DNA of 64,000 nucleotides from positions 5,095,001 through 5,159,000 of the forward strand of contig JAJFPB010000002.1 in the NCBI GenBank assembly GCA_020881915.1, in the 5' to 3' direction. Under the pieces are notes generated by a model. That model was given only the letters and a program-made list of their open reading frames with translations. It was not told where the DNA came from and did not search any database. The stretch is from Paramyrothecium sp. XJ0827 (lineage: Eukaryota > Ascomycota > Sordariomycetes > Hypocreales > Stachybotryaceae). The position numbers and the translations under genes were made by a program. This document shows, in pieces, positions 46,484-58,146 of the stretch; the stretch's first letter is position 1, and each line of letters starts with the position of its first letter.

Positions 46484-47982
46484 ATGCTTTTCCGATTGAT
46501 TACGCTTTCCTTGGCCTCGGTAGCCGCTGCCGACAATGTCGCACGCCAATCGAGGGCTTCAGCCTGGACCTCGACCAAAGATGGCCGTTACAAGCTCAGT
46601 GCCTTCGACGCGCCAGTCCTTGGCGCCGGAAACCCTGGTATTGACAGCTGGGATTTTTCCATTGCGGAACGGTCACAAAGAAAGCAAACTGTCAAGGGGT
46701 TTGGAGCGGCTGTCACCGATGGCACTGTTACTGTGTTCAACAGGCTTCCGGCCAATCTCCGTAGCCAGCTCTTGCGAGATCTCATGACGAAAGACGGCAT
46801 CAACCTCAACCTCATGCGGCACACTATCGCTAGCTCGGACCTGTCCGGCAATCCTGCTTACTCGTACGATGACAACGGCGGCAATGTCGATTTGGAGCTA
46901 AGGTCGTTTAACCTTGGCGACCGTGGCAATGCCATGGTCCGGATGCTGGCTGAAATGAAAAGTCTGCAACCGGAGTTGACAATTATTGGTTCGCCTTGGG
47001 CTCCCCCAGCATGGATGCAGCTGGACAGAGTTCTCACCGGTACCACTGTGAACAACAATCTCAATCATCAATACGAGAACCAGTATGCCCAGTACTTTGT
47101 CAAGTACCTGCAGGCCTATGAAGCAGGTGGTGCGCACATCGATGCCATCACGATACAGAATGAGCCCCTGAACAGCAGAAGCGATATGCCAACGATGTAC
47201 ATCTTTCAAGATGAGTCGGGCAGGCTGATTCGTGACAAGGTCGGACCCGCTATCAGGAACGCGGGACTGAGGACCCAAATATGGGCTTTTGATCATAATA
47301 CCCGTAAGTTTCTCAGTCGTGGTGCGGGTTAAGATCTAACATATGTCTAGAGGACTACTCTTACCCCCAAACCGTGGCCAACCTAGCTCCTCAGTACGTT
47401 TCTGCCGCTGCATGGCACTGTTACTCTGGCATCGAGCCCGATAAATGGACACCCTTGACGCGTTACCACAATGAGTTCCCTAATCTCGAGCAATACATGA
47501 CCGAGTGCTGGACCTCTACCCAGCCCGGAGGAACAGACTGGATCCACACCTCCAGCTTCGCTCTGCTCCCACTGCAAAATTGGGCCAACGGCATTATCGC
47601 TTGGGCACTTGGGTCTTACACCAACGGTGGGCCAACGATAACCGGCAACGACGCCTGCCACATCTGCACGGGACTCGTCACTGTAGATCCAAACGGCGGA
47701 TCTTTCAAGAAGGAAATTGACTACTACATGATTGGGCAGTTCAGCAAATTTATGACAAAGGGCGGCAAGGTCGTAGGGGGCACGGGAAGCTACCTGTACG
47801 ATGATAAGAGCGGCATGCTGCAGGTTGCCTCTGTCAACCCTGACGGGACCCGTACTGTGGTTATTCAGAACAGGTTCAAGAATGACATCTGGGTTCAGCT
47901 GAGGACGGAGTCGGAGGGCCAGACCTGGAATGGACGAGTGCCTCGGGAATCAGTCACCACGTGGGTTCTCCCAGCTGCCTGA
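46484..47982 (+). CDS. Secreted GH30 glycosidase, beta-1,6-glucanase-like
   Basis: Exons 46484..47303 and 47351..47982 with a 47-nt intron (donor GTAAGT, acceptor CTAG, phase 1); 483 residues. A signal peptide (MLFRLITLSLASVAAA) is followed by KGFGAAVTDGTVTVF, the GH30 N-terminal hallmark. The acid/base Glu is in IQNEPL (E227) and the nucleophile Glu in MTECWT (E325). SPWAPPAWM, WHCYSG and NWANGIIAWAL are further GH30 blocks, with the C-terminal beta side domain at the end. The best family match from memory is the fungal endo-beta-1,6-glucanase group (Neurospora NEG1 type), which cuts fungal-wall beta-1,6-glucan; a galactanase activity is the main alternative. Confidence 0.9.
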
Positions 47983-48231
47983 ACGGGCTGTTTGATTCGC
48001 GGATGTCACACATAAAACTAGGTAGCCCTGTCTTGACAGAGCTGCCTTTGCGCACCGAAGGCAATGCTAGAACTGAATGTTAAGACCGTCTATGACGTGA
48101 GAGACACCTTTACCTTGTCGTGAATTTCTTGTTAACGCACGATGATGGCAGGTGTTATAAGGCGTATACGCTTGGCAACCAGCACGAATCAGGATCTGAT
48201 CCACCTACGACAGGCGCACAACGCCTGCACA

Positions 48232-48303
48232 TCTTCCGTAGTATAGTGGTCAGTATGCAAGCTTGTCACGCTTGAGACCCGGGTTCAATTCCCGGCGGGA
48301 GAG
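48232..48303 (+). tRNA. tRNA-Asp(GTC)
   Basis: 72 nt, no intron. Acceptor stem TCTTCCG pairs with CGGGAGA (one T-G pair), D-arm TAGTGGTCAGTA, anticodon stem CAAGC/GCTTG with loop TTGTCAC (anticodon GTC at 48265-48267), T-arm CCGGGTTCAATTCCCGG. A strong T-run follows. Confidence 0.96.
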
Positions 48304-48329
48304 TTCCGCCAGCTGATTGATTCAGCTTC

Positions 48330-48339
48330 TTTTTTTTTT
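48330..48339 (+). terminator. RNA polymerase III terminator after tRNA-Asp
   Basis: A run of ten T residues beginning 27 bases after the tRNA, followed by more T-rich sequence. Confidence 0.7.
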
Positions 48340-48423
48340 CTTTTGTTCGTCTTTTCCTTTTTTCTTTCTTTTTTTCAATGCATTTTACTGGGTGGCTCAA
48401 TTTTGGACTCTCATTTAATATTC

Positions 48424-49886
48424 TCAAATGTGGCTCGTCTTAAGAGATTCCTCAATTCGTTTTGGCAAGATTCGCGCTACTAGAAGCCTCATTTCCTCTA
48501 CTATAGGGTAGTTTGAGTTTTGAATTATAGACAAGCTGCACTTCGCACACCTCTGCTTGGCAAAGATGTCGGAGCCACCATGTTCAGCTCTCGACAAGAA
48601 ACGCCAACCCGGTAAAACTCTCCAGGCTCTTTGGATGGATATACTAGCAGACCCCAGACATCTCTTCTGCGGCATGGATTGGAATAAAATTGACAGTCCT
48701 CGGCTGCTACCTGTTCCGGATCCGCATTCGTGAGAAATGTCAGCCGGTAAGACGGTCTGTACGCCACGTGTTTTAGCGTTCTATTATAGTCAAGTGGCAA
48801 CTCCATCGACTCAAATATCTCCGCGGGCTCATCCGGCCATTCTGAACAGCAGCTGGAAGTCAGAAGCAATTTGAGTTGCGAATATTAGTCGTCCGTGGCT
48901 CCGGTCGGCGGTACGTCGATGACGGCATGGGACGCGTGCCAGGACGATTGTCCGACTGGAACATTCTCAGGAAAAGCCTTATACCCCTTGGGCTGCCAAT
49001 CTTGGCTCAGTAAAATACGATGCCCTTTGTCCGGCGTAGAATACCATTTAGTGACTGAGGAGTCAGGTTCCCACTCGGAGAGGAGCGTCTCGGGAAGCTG
49101 AACCATGCGACCGGACACCGACAGTGTCGCCCCGTTAATTCTGCCAAAAGGATTGATCCCATCTATAGCAGCTGATGATGCCAGTATCTGAAATTCGGGA
49201 CGGAGATGCGTCCGGATGCGAGACCGTGTATTCGTATCTATACTGATGTCAAAGCGGCCAAATACTGGGCTGCTTGCCCAGCTCCAGGATGGTGCATGCT
49301 GAATGTTAGCAATGGACAAGGATCTCTCAAGCTGCTCCAACGATTCGAAGCTTAAAGCATGTTTTTTGGTTTCCGGTGTCCAGATTAGGCTACAGCCAAG
49401 ATCTCTGATCCAATGCCCGGCTAGATAGTCATCGTGGATAATCTGATTAAACTTGAATGCAATACCGGACAAGCCCGGAAACAGATCTCGTGTATTTGTC
49501 CACTGCAGCCTCGTAAAATGAGCCACAACAATCTGCCACAACTCATAGATTCGCTGTCCAATCTCAGGTGATAGAACTTTCGCCAAATCTCCAGACAACG
49601 ATTGCATGGTCTCACTTGTAGCCGCTACCATCTCCGTACACCCATTTTCAGATATTACCCAATTCATGAGTTGGAGATGAACGATTGACTTGCCAAAGTA
49701 GAGCTTTCTCAGGGACATGGACCTTTCCTGAAAGACCCAACCTCGAGTGCCCCAACTTAATGCAGAAAGATCTTGTTGGAGTGGAGACTTTGTCGCGGCA
49801 GGCATTGACCTTTCTGGCCCTTGGTCATATCCTGATATCGGGCGCAAGCAGAAGGACCCTGTTTGATCGGAACTGATTGGGGACAA
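48424..49886 (-). pseudogene. HET-domain protein remnant (C-terminal part, frameshifted)
   Basis: The frame 49886..48885 encodes the part of a HET protein that follows the HET domain: LSWGTRGWVFQERSMSLRKLYFG, then ARSWSWAS-like APSWSWASSPVFG. The domain itself (ALSYCWG and IDALCI-type blocks) is missing upstream. Coding-like sequence continues at about 48855-48600 with the typical ending WGLLVYPSKEPGEFYRVGV, where one base is lost (about 48601-48606); the family-like continuation LSRAEHGGSDIFAKQR is in the next frame and stops at 48424. The absent N-terminus plus the frameshift indicate a decayed gene. Its sequence does not look like a direct copy of the intact HET gene at 30113-32877. Confidence 0.75.
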
Positions 49887-50886
49887 GTAACATTGAAGTC
49901 CAGAGCCATTGCCTCATCGCCGCCCAAACAAACCGATGCTAGAGCCTCAAGCAGTCGAATCGAATCTGCTGATGTTCGTAATACTCTGTGCTTTCCAGAC
50001 AACAACCGGTTTGTGAGAGCCATTTGCTCTTCGTAGACAACAATTGAATCCCCCCATTGATAGGGTGGTTTTCCGATGCGGCGAATGAGGAGATCCATGA
50101 TGACGACTAAGCAGAAAATGTGTCACAGGAACACTGGAGATGGAAATACATGCTGAGGCTGTTTGTTCAATTGAAGCGATCAAGTATTGGGCGGTTCAGG
50201 ATTTCGCTCCTGGCGCAAATCCCCCTTTCACTACCAAATACTATATATCAAGTGAAGGAGAGTACAGTAATGCTCTTCAAAATACGAAACCGGAATGTGT
50301 ATGTGTCTTACAAGGCGCTGTAAGGGTAGAAAACAGCATAGGATCCTTCTAGCCCAGTGGACATGGCGACAAACTTGCCTGAGCGATTCATTGCTACAGA
50401 CATACTAGAGGGGCTGGGATGAGGAAGGTCTTTGAGGCGAACCTGCAGTAGTAGCTCCGGAACGGCCAGGTCAGGCAAAAAGCCCTGTAGTGCTTTCGTG
50501 GACAGAGCCATGGCCACTTGAACGCCAGTAGGCCCATACCATGCGGTTCCTCGTTGTTCAACTCCATGCAGCCGACTAGGGCTCCATAAGATATCATGAT
50601 TTACAACTGCTTTCTCTGGGAACAATTGGGGCAAAATTTGCGAACGAGATGGCAATGAACCCGCGGTCAATATTAATTTCATCTTACACAATATATAGAG
50701 CGATTCGTTGAAGCTTTAGTTCCAGAAGAGAAGATCTTAATATTATTAAATCGTGGGTCGCCTAACTTGGAAGCCTACTTTTCTTTTTACTACCCAAGTT
50801 GATTATCATCAGCTTAGCAGAAGTCAAATTGATATATGTCCATCCATATCCAATACTGTGGCCTCGGTGCTGGAATCCCCGCCGTA
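49887..50886. other. Fragmentary open stretches, unrecognised
   Basis: On the minus strand, 50098..49757 begins MDLLIRRIGKPPYQWGD and 50691..50308 is another open stretch, both about 110-127 residues without a domain I recognise. The first overlaps the start of the HET remnant in another frame and may be a fragment of a different gene joined to it. I cannot support an intact gene. Confidence 0.35.
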
Positions 50887-52494
50887 TTACTCGTGGCGCA
50901 AGGACCTGATTCGACGCCTCTGGGCAGAGCTCAAGCACTGGGAGTACCAGGGGTTTTGGACAACGCAGGAAGTGCCAGCGGCGCATTTGGTGGAACCCGA
51001 GTAACCATTGCCACCACACTGACCCCATTGCTGGACTTCGGAGCCGCCAACAGGCGCTTCCTCCTCCTCTTCCTCTTCTTCTTCCGCCTGCCCTGCTGCC
51101 TCTTCCTCTGGGCATCCAGCATCAGGGGCTTCCTCGACCGGAGCTTCCTCAACAGGGGATTCCTCAGCAGGAGGCTGCTCGACAGGGGCCTCCTCTACAG
51201 GAGCTTCAGAAGCAGGCGGTTCAGCGACTGGTGTCTCCTCAGCAGCCTCCTCTGCATCTTCTGGGGCAGGCTCGGTGGGCTCAGCAGGCTCAGCAGGCTC
51301 AGCAGGGGTAGCAGGGGTAGCGGGTGCTGGAGCAGATGACCCCAAGTTGGCAGGGCCGGCGCTGCTGGTGACCAGATCAATGACCTCGTCAGCAGACACA
51401 GGCTCGACAATGTAGTCACCGAGGTTGGACCAGGCATCCAGGGCAGCTGTGCCAGATAAATCGGGCCACTTGCCGCTGCCGGAATCAACATTGTTGACGG
51501 CACAAGCACGTCCAATGAACGATTCGCAAGACGCGGCGGCGGACTCGGGGACAGTGAAGATGGTGGAAATTTTAGCGCCAGCATCAGTCATAGGCTGCTT
51601 CACGGACTCAAAGACATTGCCTTCCAAGATGGCAGTAACGCCGTTGTAGGCATCGAAAGCGTGACCCTGCATGTTGGAAAAGTAGTTGTTGGATGCCTGA
51701 AATGTTCCCTTAACGCCGTCGGCACCAAGCTTAGGGGCACGGCCAGAGACATCGTGGAAGTGGTTCTTATCCAGAGTAATTTGATCGCCGTCAGCAATGA
51801 ACATCATAGTCCAATAGTGATCGTCATTGCAAGACGCGGACGTCGTGGTCACACCGTCGAACTCGTTGTTGGAGATGGTGATGCGGGAGCCCTCATAGTG
51901 AGACACAATGAACATACGGCCAACCAGTGAGATCTTGCAGTGGTCAACCCAAACACCGTCGTTGCCGCCCTTGAAATCGAGGGCATCGCCACCCCAGACA
52001 ATGCCAGGGTTGATATTGGTGAGCTCAACGCCTTGCAAGATGATGTTGCTGGCGCCAGACTGGAACTGGAGGCCTTTGCCCTTGATCACTCCTTTGCCAT
52101 TGCTGCCAATGATGCTCTTGTTGCTGCCGACAGCCAGTGGCTTTGTGCCGGCCTCGTCGTAAGTGATAGAGCTGATAGCGACATTGTCGTCGCCGCCGCA
52201 CGAGAGGTCGCCCAGGTAGAGTTGTCCGCCGTTCTGAGCGCTGCAGCTCTTGCGGTCGCATCCGGCGCCAGTGGCAGTCGTGCCCGTGAAGTCGTACTCC
52301 TTGTCAATGAGAATGGTTCGGGCAGTGTCGTCGGACAGCCATTCGGCCAGTTCCTCAGCTGAAGATGGAGCAGCGGCAGCAGCCGAGCCGCCACCCGTGA
52401 CGCCCGACGCAAATCCGTAAGCGGTTCCAACGACAGCCTGTGCCGAGGCAGCAGTCGCAGCGGCGATCGCAGCGAGAAGGGTAAAAGAGCGCAT
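50887..52494 (-). CDS. Secreted pectin lyase (PL1) with acidic linker and C-terminal CBM1
   Basis: Intronless, 535 residues. Signal peptide ([20 protein letters not shown]), then a PL1 parallel beta-helix of the pectin lyase type: [43 protein letters not shown] and [13 protein letters not shown] with the catalytic Arg. It should cleave methylesterified pectin by beta-elimination. After about residue 385 comes a linker of Pro/Ala/Glu repeats ending in a run of about nine Glu, followed by a fungal cellulose-binding module CBM1 ([12 protein letters not shown]...YSQCL, about 487-519) with its conserved cysteines and aromatic residues. A short basic tail ([10 protein letters not shown]) ends the protein. 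CBM1 on a pectin lyase is uncommon; it would hold the enzyme on cellulose within plant walls. Confidence 0.94.
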   Translation of the reverse strand: MRSFTLLAAIAAATAASAQAVVGTAYGFASGVTGGGSAAAAAPSSAEELAEWLSDDTARTILIDKEYDFTGTTATGAGCDRKSCSAQNGGQLYLGDLSCGGDDNVAISSITYDEAGTKPLAVGSNKSIIGSNGKGVIKGKGLQFQSGASNIILQGVELTNINPGIVWGGDALDFKGGNDGVWVDHCKISLVGRMFIVSHYEGSRITISNNEFDGVTTTSASCNDDHYWTMMFIADGDQITLDKNHFHDVSGRAPKLGADGVKGTFQASNNYFSNMQGHAFDAYNGVTAILEGNVFESVKQPMTDAGAKISTIFTVPESAAASCESFIGRACAVNNVDSGSGKWPDLSGTAALDAWSNLGDYIVEPVSADEVIDLVTSSAGPANLGSSAPAPATPATPAEPAEPAEPTEPAPEDAEEAAEETPVAEPPASEAPVEEAPVEQPPAEESPVEEAPVEEAPDAGCPEEEAAGQAEEEEEEEEEAPVGGSEVQQWGQCGGNGYSGSTKCAAGTSCVVQNPWYSQCLSSAQRRRIRSLRHE

Positions 52495-54654
52495 CTTGTC
52501 GGTTGATTTCGGGGAAAACGAAGGTCGTCGGTAAAGAATGGACGCGCGTGATATGATGAACGGAATGCTCGATCGCGCCGGCGCAAAGTCGAGTCAATGA
52601 GAAGAAAATCGACAAAAGAACGAATGACAACAGTGGTTGGTAGGGAACGACGGCCAACCCTCGAGTTCAGCCCATCGTGAACAGATGTTTCCTTGTCTTA
52701 TGGACGCGCCCGCGAAATGCACAGGGGCAACGGCTCCAGTTGTCAAGACTTCAGATTAAGCAGAAGCTACCGTCATTCTCCATCGGATAGTGGAGATTTC
52801 CCCAGATGTGAACCGGATTTTGACGAAGTTGGTGCCAAGACCATGTTTCAGGCAGACCTGGCCGCCAAGGATTATGATCCCTGTCACCAATGCGATTGGC
52901 TCCATCTGGGAGTGATTCGTTTCATATTAACGCGATATTATCAGTGGAGATGAAAATCTTCCGTGTGGATCAACCTTAAGGGACAATAGGTACGCTGAAG
53001 CATGCCTCTACTCTTATGATGTGTTGGAGTGATTGTTTGCAGACGCAGCCATGCATCGTGCAGAAACGCAAAGCCATGCTGCGCGCAAAGCAAGGGCAGA
53101 GGCGAATGTTAGAGCACATATTTCTGGTCAGATGCACAAACAGATGATCTCTCGGCAACGTGGATGACAGGGATCCCAATCGAAGGATTGTTTTACCAAG
53201 ATACACCGGATAGCACGGATCGAAAACGCGTTTGCCAAGCAGGTCGGTCAATGCGTGCCTCCACGCCGACCAGGACAGTCTGCCATTGGAGAGCATCAGG
53301 AAGCTGCAATGACGTGCTTGGCACTGCTCATACTCAGTTTGTTCGGGATTGCAGGGAGTCATTGTTGAAAATTTAAGTCTAAACGATCACGTCTGTAATC
53401 CACGGGACACATCACCCCATCCTATCTCACAAATAGTCTGGATTCCGGATTCTATTACTCTATCTCTTTTATCACTGAGGAAGGACACGGTCATCGCCTT
53501 GAAGGCAGTGAAAGTGAGTGTGCTGAACCAGGACTTGGGGGCGACGGCCGGGAGCGGAGCCTCAGGGGCAAGGTTCCGCTTCAGCCCCACACATCTCAAG
53601 CTGCTCAAGCTGCTTTCGGATGAGACTGGAGCTCTTTTTGGTAGGTCAGTATGCGCTGCCTCGAGGCTGAAGGCCTTATGCGAGAGTATCCTTGAAAAGG
53701 GTAATTGTGGTGGAGGCAGTGCCGAAGTGCAGATAAACGGCCACTGCCGGTGGTATCTCAAACCTCAATTCACCTGGACAAGAAGTAGGATAGCAGCAAT
53801 GTGGTGACGGTCCAATTCAGAGCGTTGAAATGCCACAACTGGAGAGCTATTAGTTCTGTGACTGACTACGCCTTGCCAAGCTGTCCCGTTCCTGGTCCAC
53901 AAAACCCCTTTTTGTTGCCGTACAAGTAGGGCTTATCTTATCTGGGCATGAACGATTTGCTTACCCTAATGAGGTAGCGTCATTGTGAGGCCAGTCTTCA
54001 TTCGTACTCTTCAAACATATTCCCCTATCCGTAGCCCCCGGGGAGGGGGGTCGGCAAGATTTCGTGTTTGTCCCGAGCTGTTATGTATTGTGTTATTGCC
54101 ACATTGTCTGGTTTGTGGTTCCTCGGAGCCCTCTCACACAATTGGCAAAGCCATACAACGCTCGACTCGAGGAGGTTCATTCGTCTTTATTTACAAGACT
54201 CAAAAGTCATTCCAAGGCAGGAATCACCAGACGCACGGCGAATCCATCGACTCGACTCCAACTAATAATGGATTTAAGATATGGCTTATGGCATTTTGTA
54301 AAGAAACATAGGGGATAGGATAAACGTTTCCAATTGTATGCAATTAGCTGTGAACTCGAACAGAAATGTTCCTCAGTCGTACGCTACCAAAATATCCACC
54401 TCGCTCGATGATGTGATGATAAGCTTCAAGCAGTCTGTACAGACTTAATGGTAATATGCTCGCTAAAATGTCCTCGCCTAGGTGTCTAAGCCTACACATT
54501 CGTTCGGTGCTCCCGATCACAAGCTAGGATCTTAGACTGGTTTCAGCCCACAACATCAGCCATAGTCGAACAAGGTACAATGTTATGACGAATAAGCTTA
54601 GGGTATTCAATTAAAATCTCTCCCGAGTCATGAACCATCTTAACGTAATATACA
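52495..54654. other. Gene-free stretch of about 2.2 kb
   Basis: It holds the pectin lyase promoter at the left. Open stretches around 53349-53807 on both strands show no recognisable domain or splice pattern. Confidence 0.45.
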
Positions 54655-56010
54655 TCATCGCTCGATTACCTGAAGCGGCCATGAGATCCACGGTCTCCAG
54701 TAACTGCCAAGCAACTCATCGACCACCTCAATAATACCTCTTCCCCATCCTCTCAAGAACCAGTAATTATCGAGGCCATGTAGGAGAGCACCAAAATAGG
54801 CGTATAAGATCAATGCGGGAGGTTGCCGCTGATGAAGTAATGTGAAGTACTTCTCCGGGGCGAAATAAATGAACAGGAAGGGCCCGGCCCAGGCTCTATT
54901 GAAACCCCACCCAGCCAAGGTGGCTGCGTCCATATTAGAAAACTGGTTAATGTAAACACAGCACTTCCTGAGCACGAGGAGCGCTCCCTCATACGTCTCA
55001 GCATCATTGCCCTCTTTCCACGAGTCTCGTGTTCGACAAAAATAGGCATCTACTGGCGAAGACTGGGAGGCTTCCCGATCCAATTCCAACTCAAACCAGT
55101 TGCCCACGCTCATCAGACTGGTCATTCGGCCAAATCGTAAGTAGTTGTGCGTCGGCACTAGGATGGCGTGCACGCCGCGCGCCATTGGAATCCATTCGAT
55201 ACCGAGCAGTCGATCTTTGTATGAGCTGCGAGACGGATTTGCTTCGAACTCATCGTCATGCGGTCTCGAAATCGCAAATATGTATAGCATGTTAAGTATG
55301 GACCATATGAGCAGTGCCTCGCTGTTCTCCTCCGAAATGTGATTAATTGCATGCTGGAATCCTTTCAGGGCCTCGTTATGATGGTTGGTGGCCTCCATCG
55401 TGTAGGAACTGGCGTCGGGGTTCGCCTTGCTGGCAAGATGTAGAGCGGCCAGACTGAGAATAGCACGAGCAACGAATGCATGCTGAAACCCAATTTGAGG
55501 GAATGTCACCTGCCAGAAGCTACTAACGCGAGTGTCGTCGAAGAGCTCAAGGCTGGTTGAGACTGTCCAATGATGCAGAAGGGCTAGGTCTTTCATCCCA
55601 AACTCAACAGAAGAGCTAGAGATCGAAGGTGGATCGGGAATGGCATCCGTTCTCGAGGGCACGGATGTGGAAGCGCATGGTGAAGCCGAAGTCGTTAAAA
55701 CGACCGTTGCCGGCGTCAAAGCCGACGCCGGAGGTAGGATGGTGAAGCTTCGGGCTTGAGTAGTTGTGGTGGGAGAAGCCGAGGTAGCCGGCGTGGCAAC
55801 TTGTGACGGTGCCGACGGATATTCACAAGGGATTTCACGGCGTAGGCAAGCCCGGCATTTCGGCCTCTCCTCAGTGCACTATGTATGTTAACGGACATGT
55901 TCGACGCAGCAGTCATTGCCCAGAAAATGAAGGACTCGACCCACTTTGACACGCCTTTTTCGACAATCGACACATCCCGTTTTTGTTTTTGTGTGAGGTC
56001 TGCGCCCCAT
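54655..56010 (-). CDS. Zn2Cys6 transcription factor with Fungal_trans_2-type domain (copy 1)
   Basis: Exons 56010..55945 and 55878..54655 joined by a 66-nt intron (donor GTGGGT, acceptor ATAG, phase 0); 429 residues. The Zn2Cys6 cluster is formed across the intron: Cys 13, 16, 23, 30, 33, 40 with spacing C-x2-C-x6-C-x6-C-x2-C-x6-C, the intron falling just before Cys 23. A Ser/Thr/Pro linker follows, then a helical regulatory region (LLHHWTVSTSLELF, HAFVARAILSLAALHLAS) and a C-terminal block YFGALLHGLDNYWFLRGWGRGII of the kind seen in Upc2/sterol-uptake-control-like regulators. It probably acts in the nucleus as a DNA-binding activator. The tandem copy 2 lies 0.8 kb away, on the same strand. 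Confidence 0.92.
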
Positions 56011-56809
56011 CGCCCTACCGTCGCTTGCGTAGGTGATATCGGGTCGGTACGAAGCTGGGATTCTGTCTTGAGCGAAGTGTGCTTAGACGACGTAAGACAT
56101 TAAGCCAATATTGGCGAGGAACGACGAAAAAGCGAGCAGGGCGTATTATGGATGGATGAGAACTACGCATATGCCGCGTAATCGAGGATTGAAGACCGAA
56201 GAACGATGAGCGGGGAACGAGGAACGAGGAACGAGGAACGAAGAACGAGAAATGGGGGCCGACGCATTGGAGCTACCTCTACAAGCTACTTGGTTAGCGA
56301 CAATCCGGGTCGGTCTGCTGTGGACCAGTCTGCCTACAATGGTGCTAGAATGCTGCAACAGCGAGTCAGTTTTGGGTTTAGACACAAGAACACTATCACC
56401 TACGGCGCCTATGATGGGTCTCCAAGCAAGCCAAAGCTTTTCCCGCATGCGAGCTAGAGCTGAAGATTGGCAACGCTAGCGAACAACTGCCGTGGCATGG
56501 CGAAAGACCAGATTGCGGGCGTCTAAGCCTAACCCAAGGCTTGCCATAGGGTTTTGCACTCCTAGTGCTCTTCGCCACCATCGAATGGCATCTTCCGTTT
56601 AACTTGCTTTGGCATCTTTGTGTCACTCTTAGATTATCATATGGTCCCCCTGTGCAGGCCTGTTTTACTTGGATGTAACGTAGGCCATGAAGTGGTAGAG
56701 AAGAAGAGAAAATTGTAAATTATATGCCCGCGTAGGAATGAAACATCTCGCTCGCCGGCACTAGACTTCAACTCGAAGTCTCTCAACGCACGCAGCTCCC
56801 AGCTCACTT
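56011..56809. other. Intergenic region between the two regulator genes
   Basis: No gene. Contains a short 7-base tandem repeat (listed separately) and the upstream region of regulator copy 1. Confidence 0.5.
56214..56248 (+). repeat. Short tandem repeat, five units of GGAACGA
   Basis: Four exact 7-base units followed by one variant (AGAACGA), about 200 bp upstream of the regulator at 56010. Confidence 0.8.
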
Positions 56810-58146
56810 CTATGGTGCTACACACCCTATTTCTTCCCTCAACCTGTAGAGCCATGTGCGGTGTTCCTCATCCACTTGCGCGTACACGTCGCCCACGATC
56901 CGTGATGTCCAGCCCTGCATCCACCATTGCGACTCCAACTTGCTGGTAATTAAAGTGAAGTGCGCAAAGATGACCAGAGCTTCCTGCGTCGGCTCCTTGA
57001 GAAGAGGCATGAAGCCGTCCACACCCCTGTATACCCACATGAATGCATCCGTGCTCTCCCAATACGCAGAGAAGGCCATCGCGGACCGAAGGCTACCTAT
57101 CATTTCGCTGTAAACGCAGAGCCTTTTCCCGTCCTTTTCGCAGAGGTTCACGCGAAGCTGGAGTTCGCACAGAATATCATCTCTCCAGTCTCCCGTCAAT
57201 TCCAGAGGGCTTTGTAGGCACCATCTATCCTTCCCGAACTGAAGGACAGGAGCTAGTAATGTGTCGGGGAGCGTCCCGTGGAAGCCGTCTTTGAGGCGCT
57301 TCGTCTTCTGTATCAACGACATCCAGCCGTAGAGGGCATCATCTGCAGTGGAAATCTCACCGCCGACGGAGCTCTTTGGGGTAGCTAGTTCTATAGCCCG
57401 TGTTCGGATTCAGTACAGTAGGTTCGTGTGCTGACAAGCGTTGGGCAAACATGAAAAGGGGTCTCACCAATGAGCACAGCGAGGAGGTGAGAGACAACAA
57501 GATGGACAGCATCGTCTTCTGTTGCCCTCTCGAGCAGCTCCATTGCTTCTGTGGAAGCGATTTGGTGGTAGTGATGCGCCATCCCTGTGTAGTAATCCCA
57601 GCGCTCTGGCCGGTGATGGCCCAGATGTAAAGCAGCGAGTGCGAAAATCTGCTTCATCAGGATCTCAGACTCCAGAGCTAACCGAGGCACGGTTGTCTTC
57701 CAAAAAGTTTTCGTTACTGGGAATGACGCGAGAGTCGAGTATGTTGATGTTGTGTACGCGTGAAACAGCTCAATGCCGTGAAGATCAATTTTTGTTGCTA
57801 CTTTCGGAGCACGAAAAATTGGACTAGATGTTGGGCGGCGCACAGGTGTTGGGAATACACATCTTTCGTTCAGCCTCGTGCAATTGAAGCACGAGGGCTT
57901 TTGCTCATCACACTTGAGCCACGCATGTTATTAACTGAGGCTCCGTACTGCATCATCCAACAATCAGAACATTACCTTGACTTTTCGCTTTTTGCACATC
58001 TGGCAACCTTGTCGCGATTTTGTATGGGATATTCTCGTTGCACGGTTTTTCCTTCGCTCCATCAAGTCGCAAGAGGCCGATGCAATTTTTTGGGCCTCCG
58101 GACTTGAAGAGAAGGACTTGACCGCTTTGAATTCCGAAGACTCCAT
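56810..58146 (-). CDS. Zn2Cys6 transcription factor with Fungal_trans_2-type domain (copy 2)
   Basis: Exons 58146..57976, 57912..57468 and 57390..56810; introns of 63 nt (donor GTAATG, acceptor CAAG) and 77 nt (donor GTGAGA, acceptor CTATAG); 1,197 nt, 398 residues. Zn2Cys6 cysteines 48, 51, 58, 65, 68, 75 have the same spacing as copy 1, and the first intron again splits the cluster right after the ...KRKVK basic segment. The region ILMKQIFALAALHLGH and the C-terminal MQGWTSRIVGDVYAQVDEEHRTWL parallel copy 1, so the two are paralogues. Alternative in-frame starts are 58197 and 58227. It is divergent from the RTA1-type gene at 58876, with a shared 0.7-kb upstream region. Confidence 0.9.

Noticed and set aside
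53349..53807. Overlapping open stretches on both strands
   Set aside because: No recognisable protein, no splice signals, both strands equally open.
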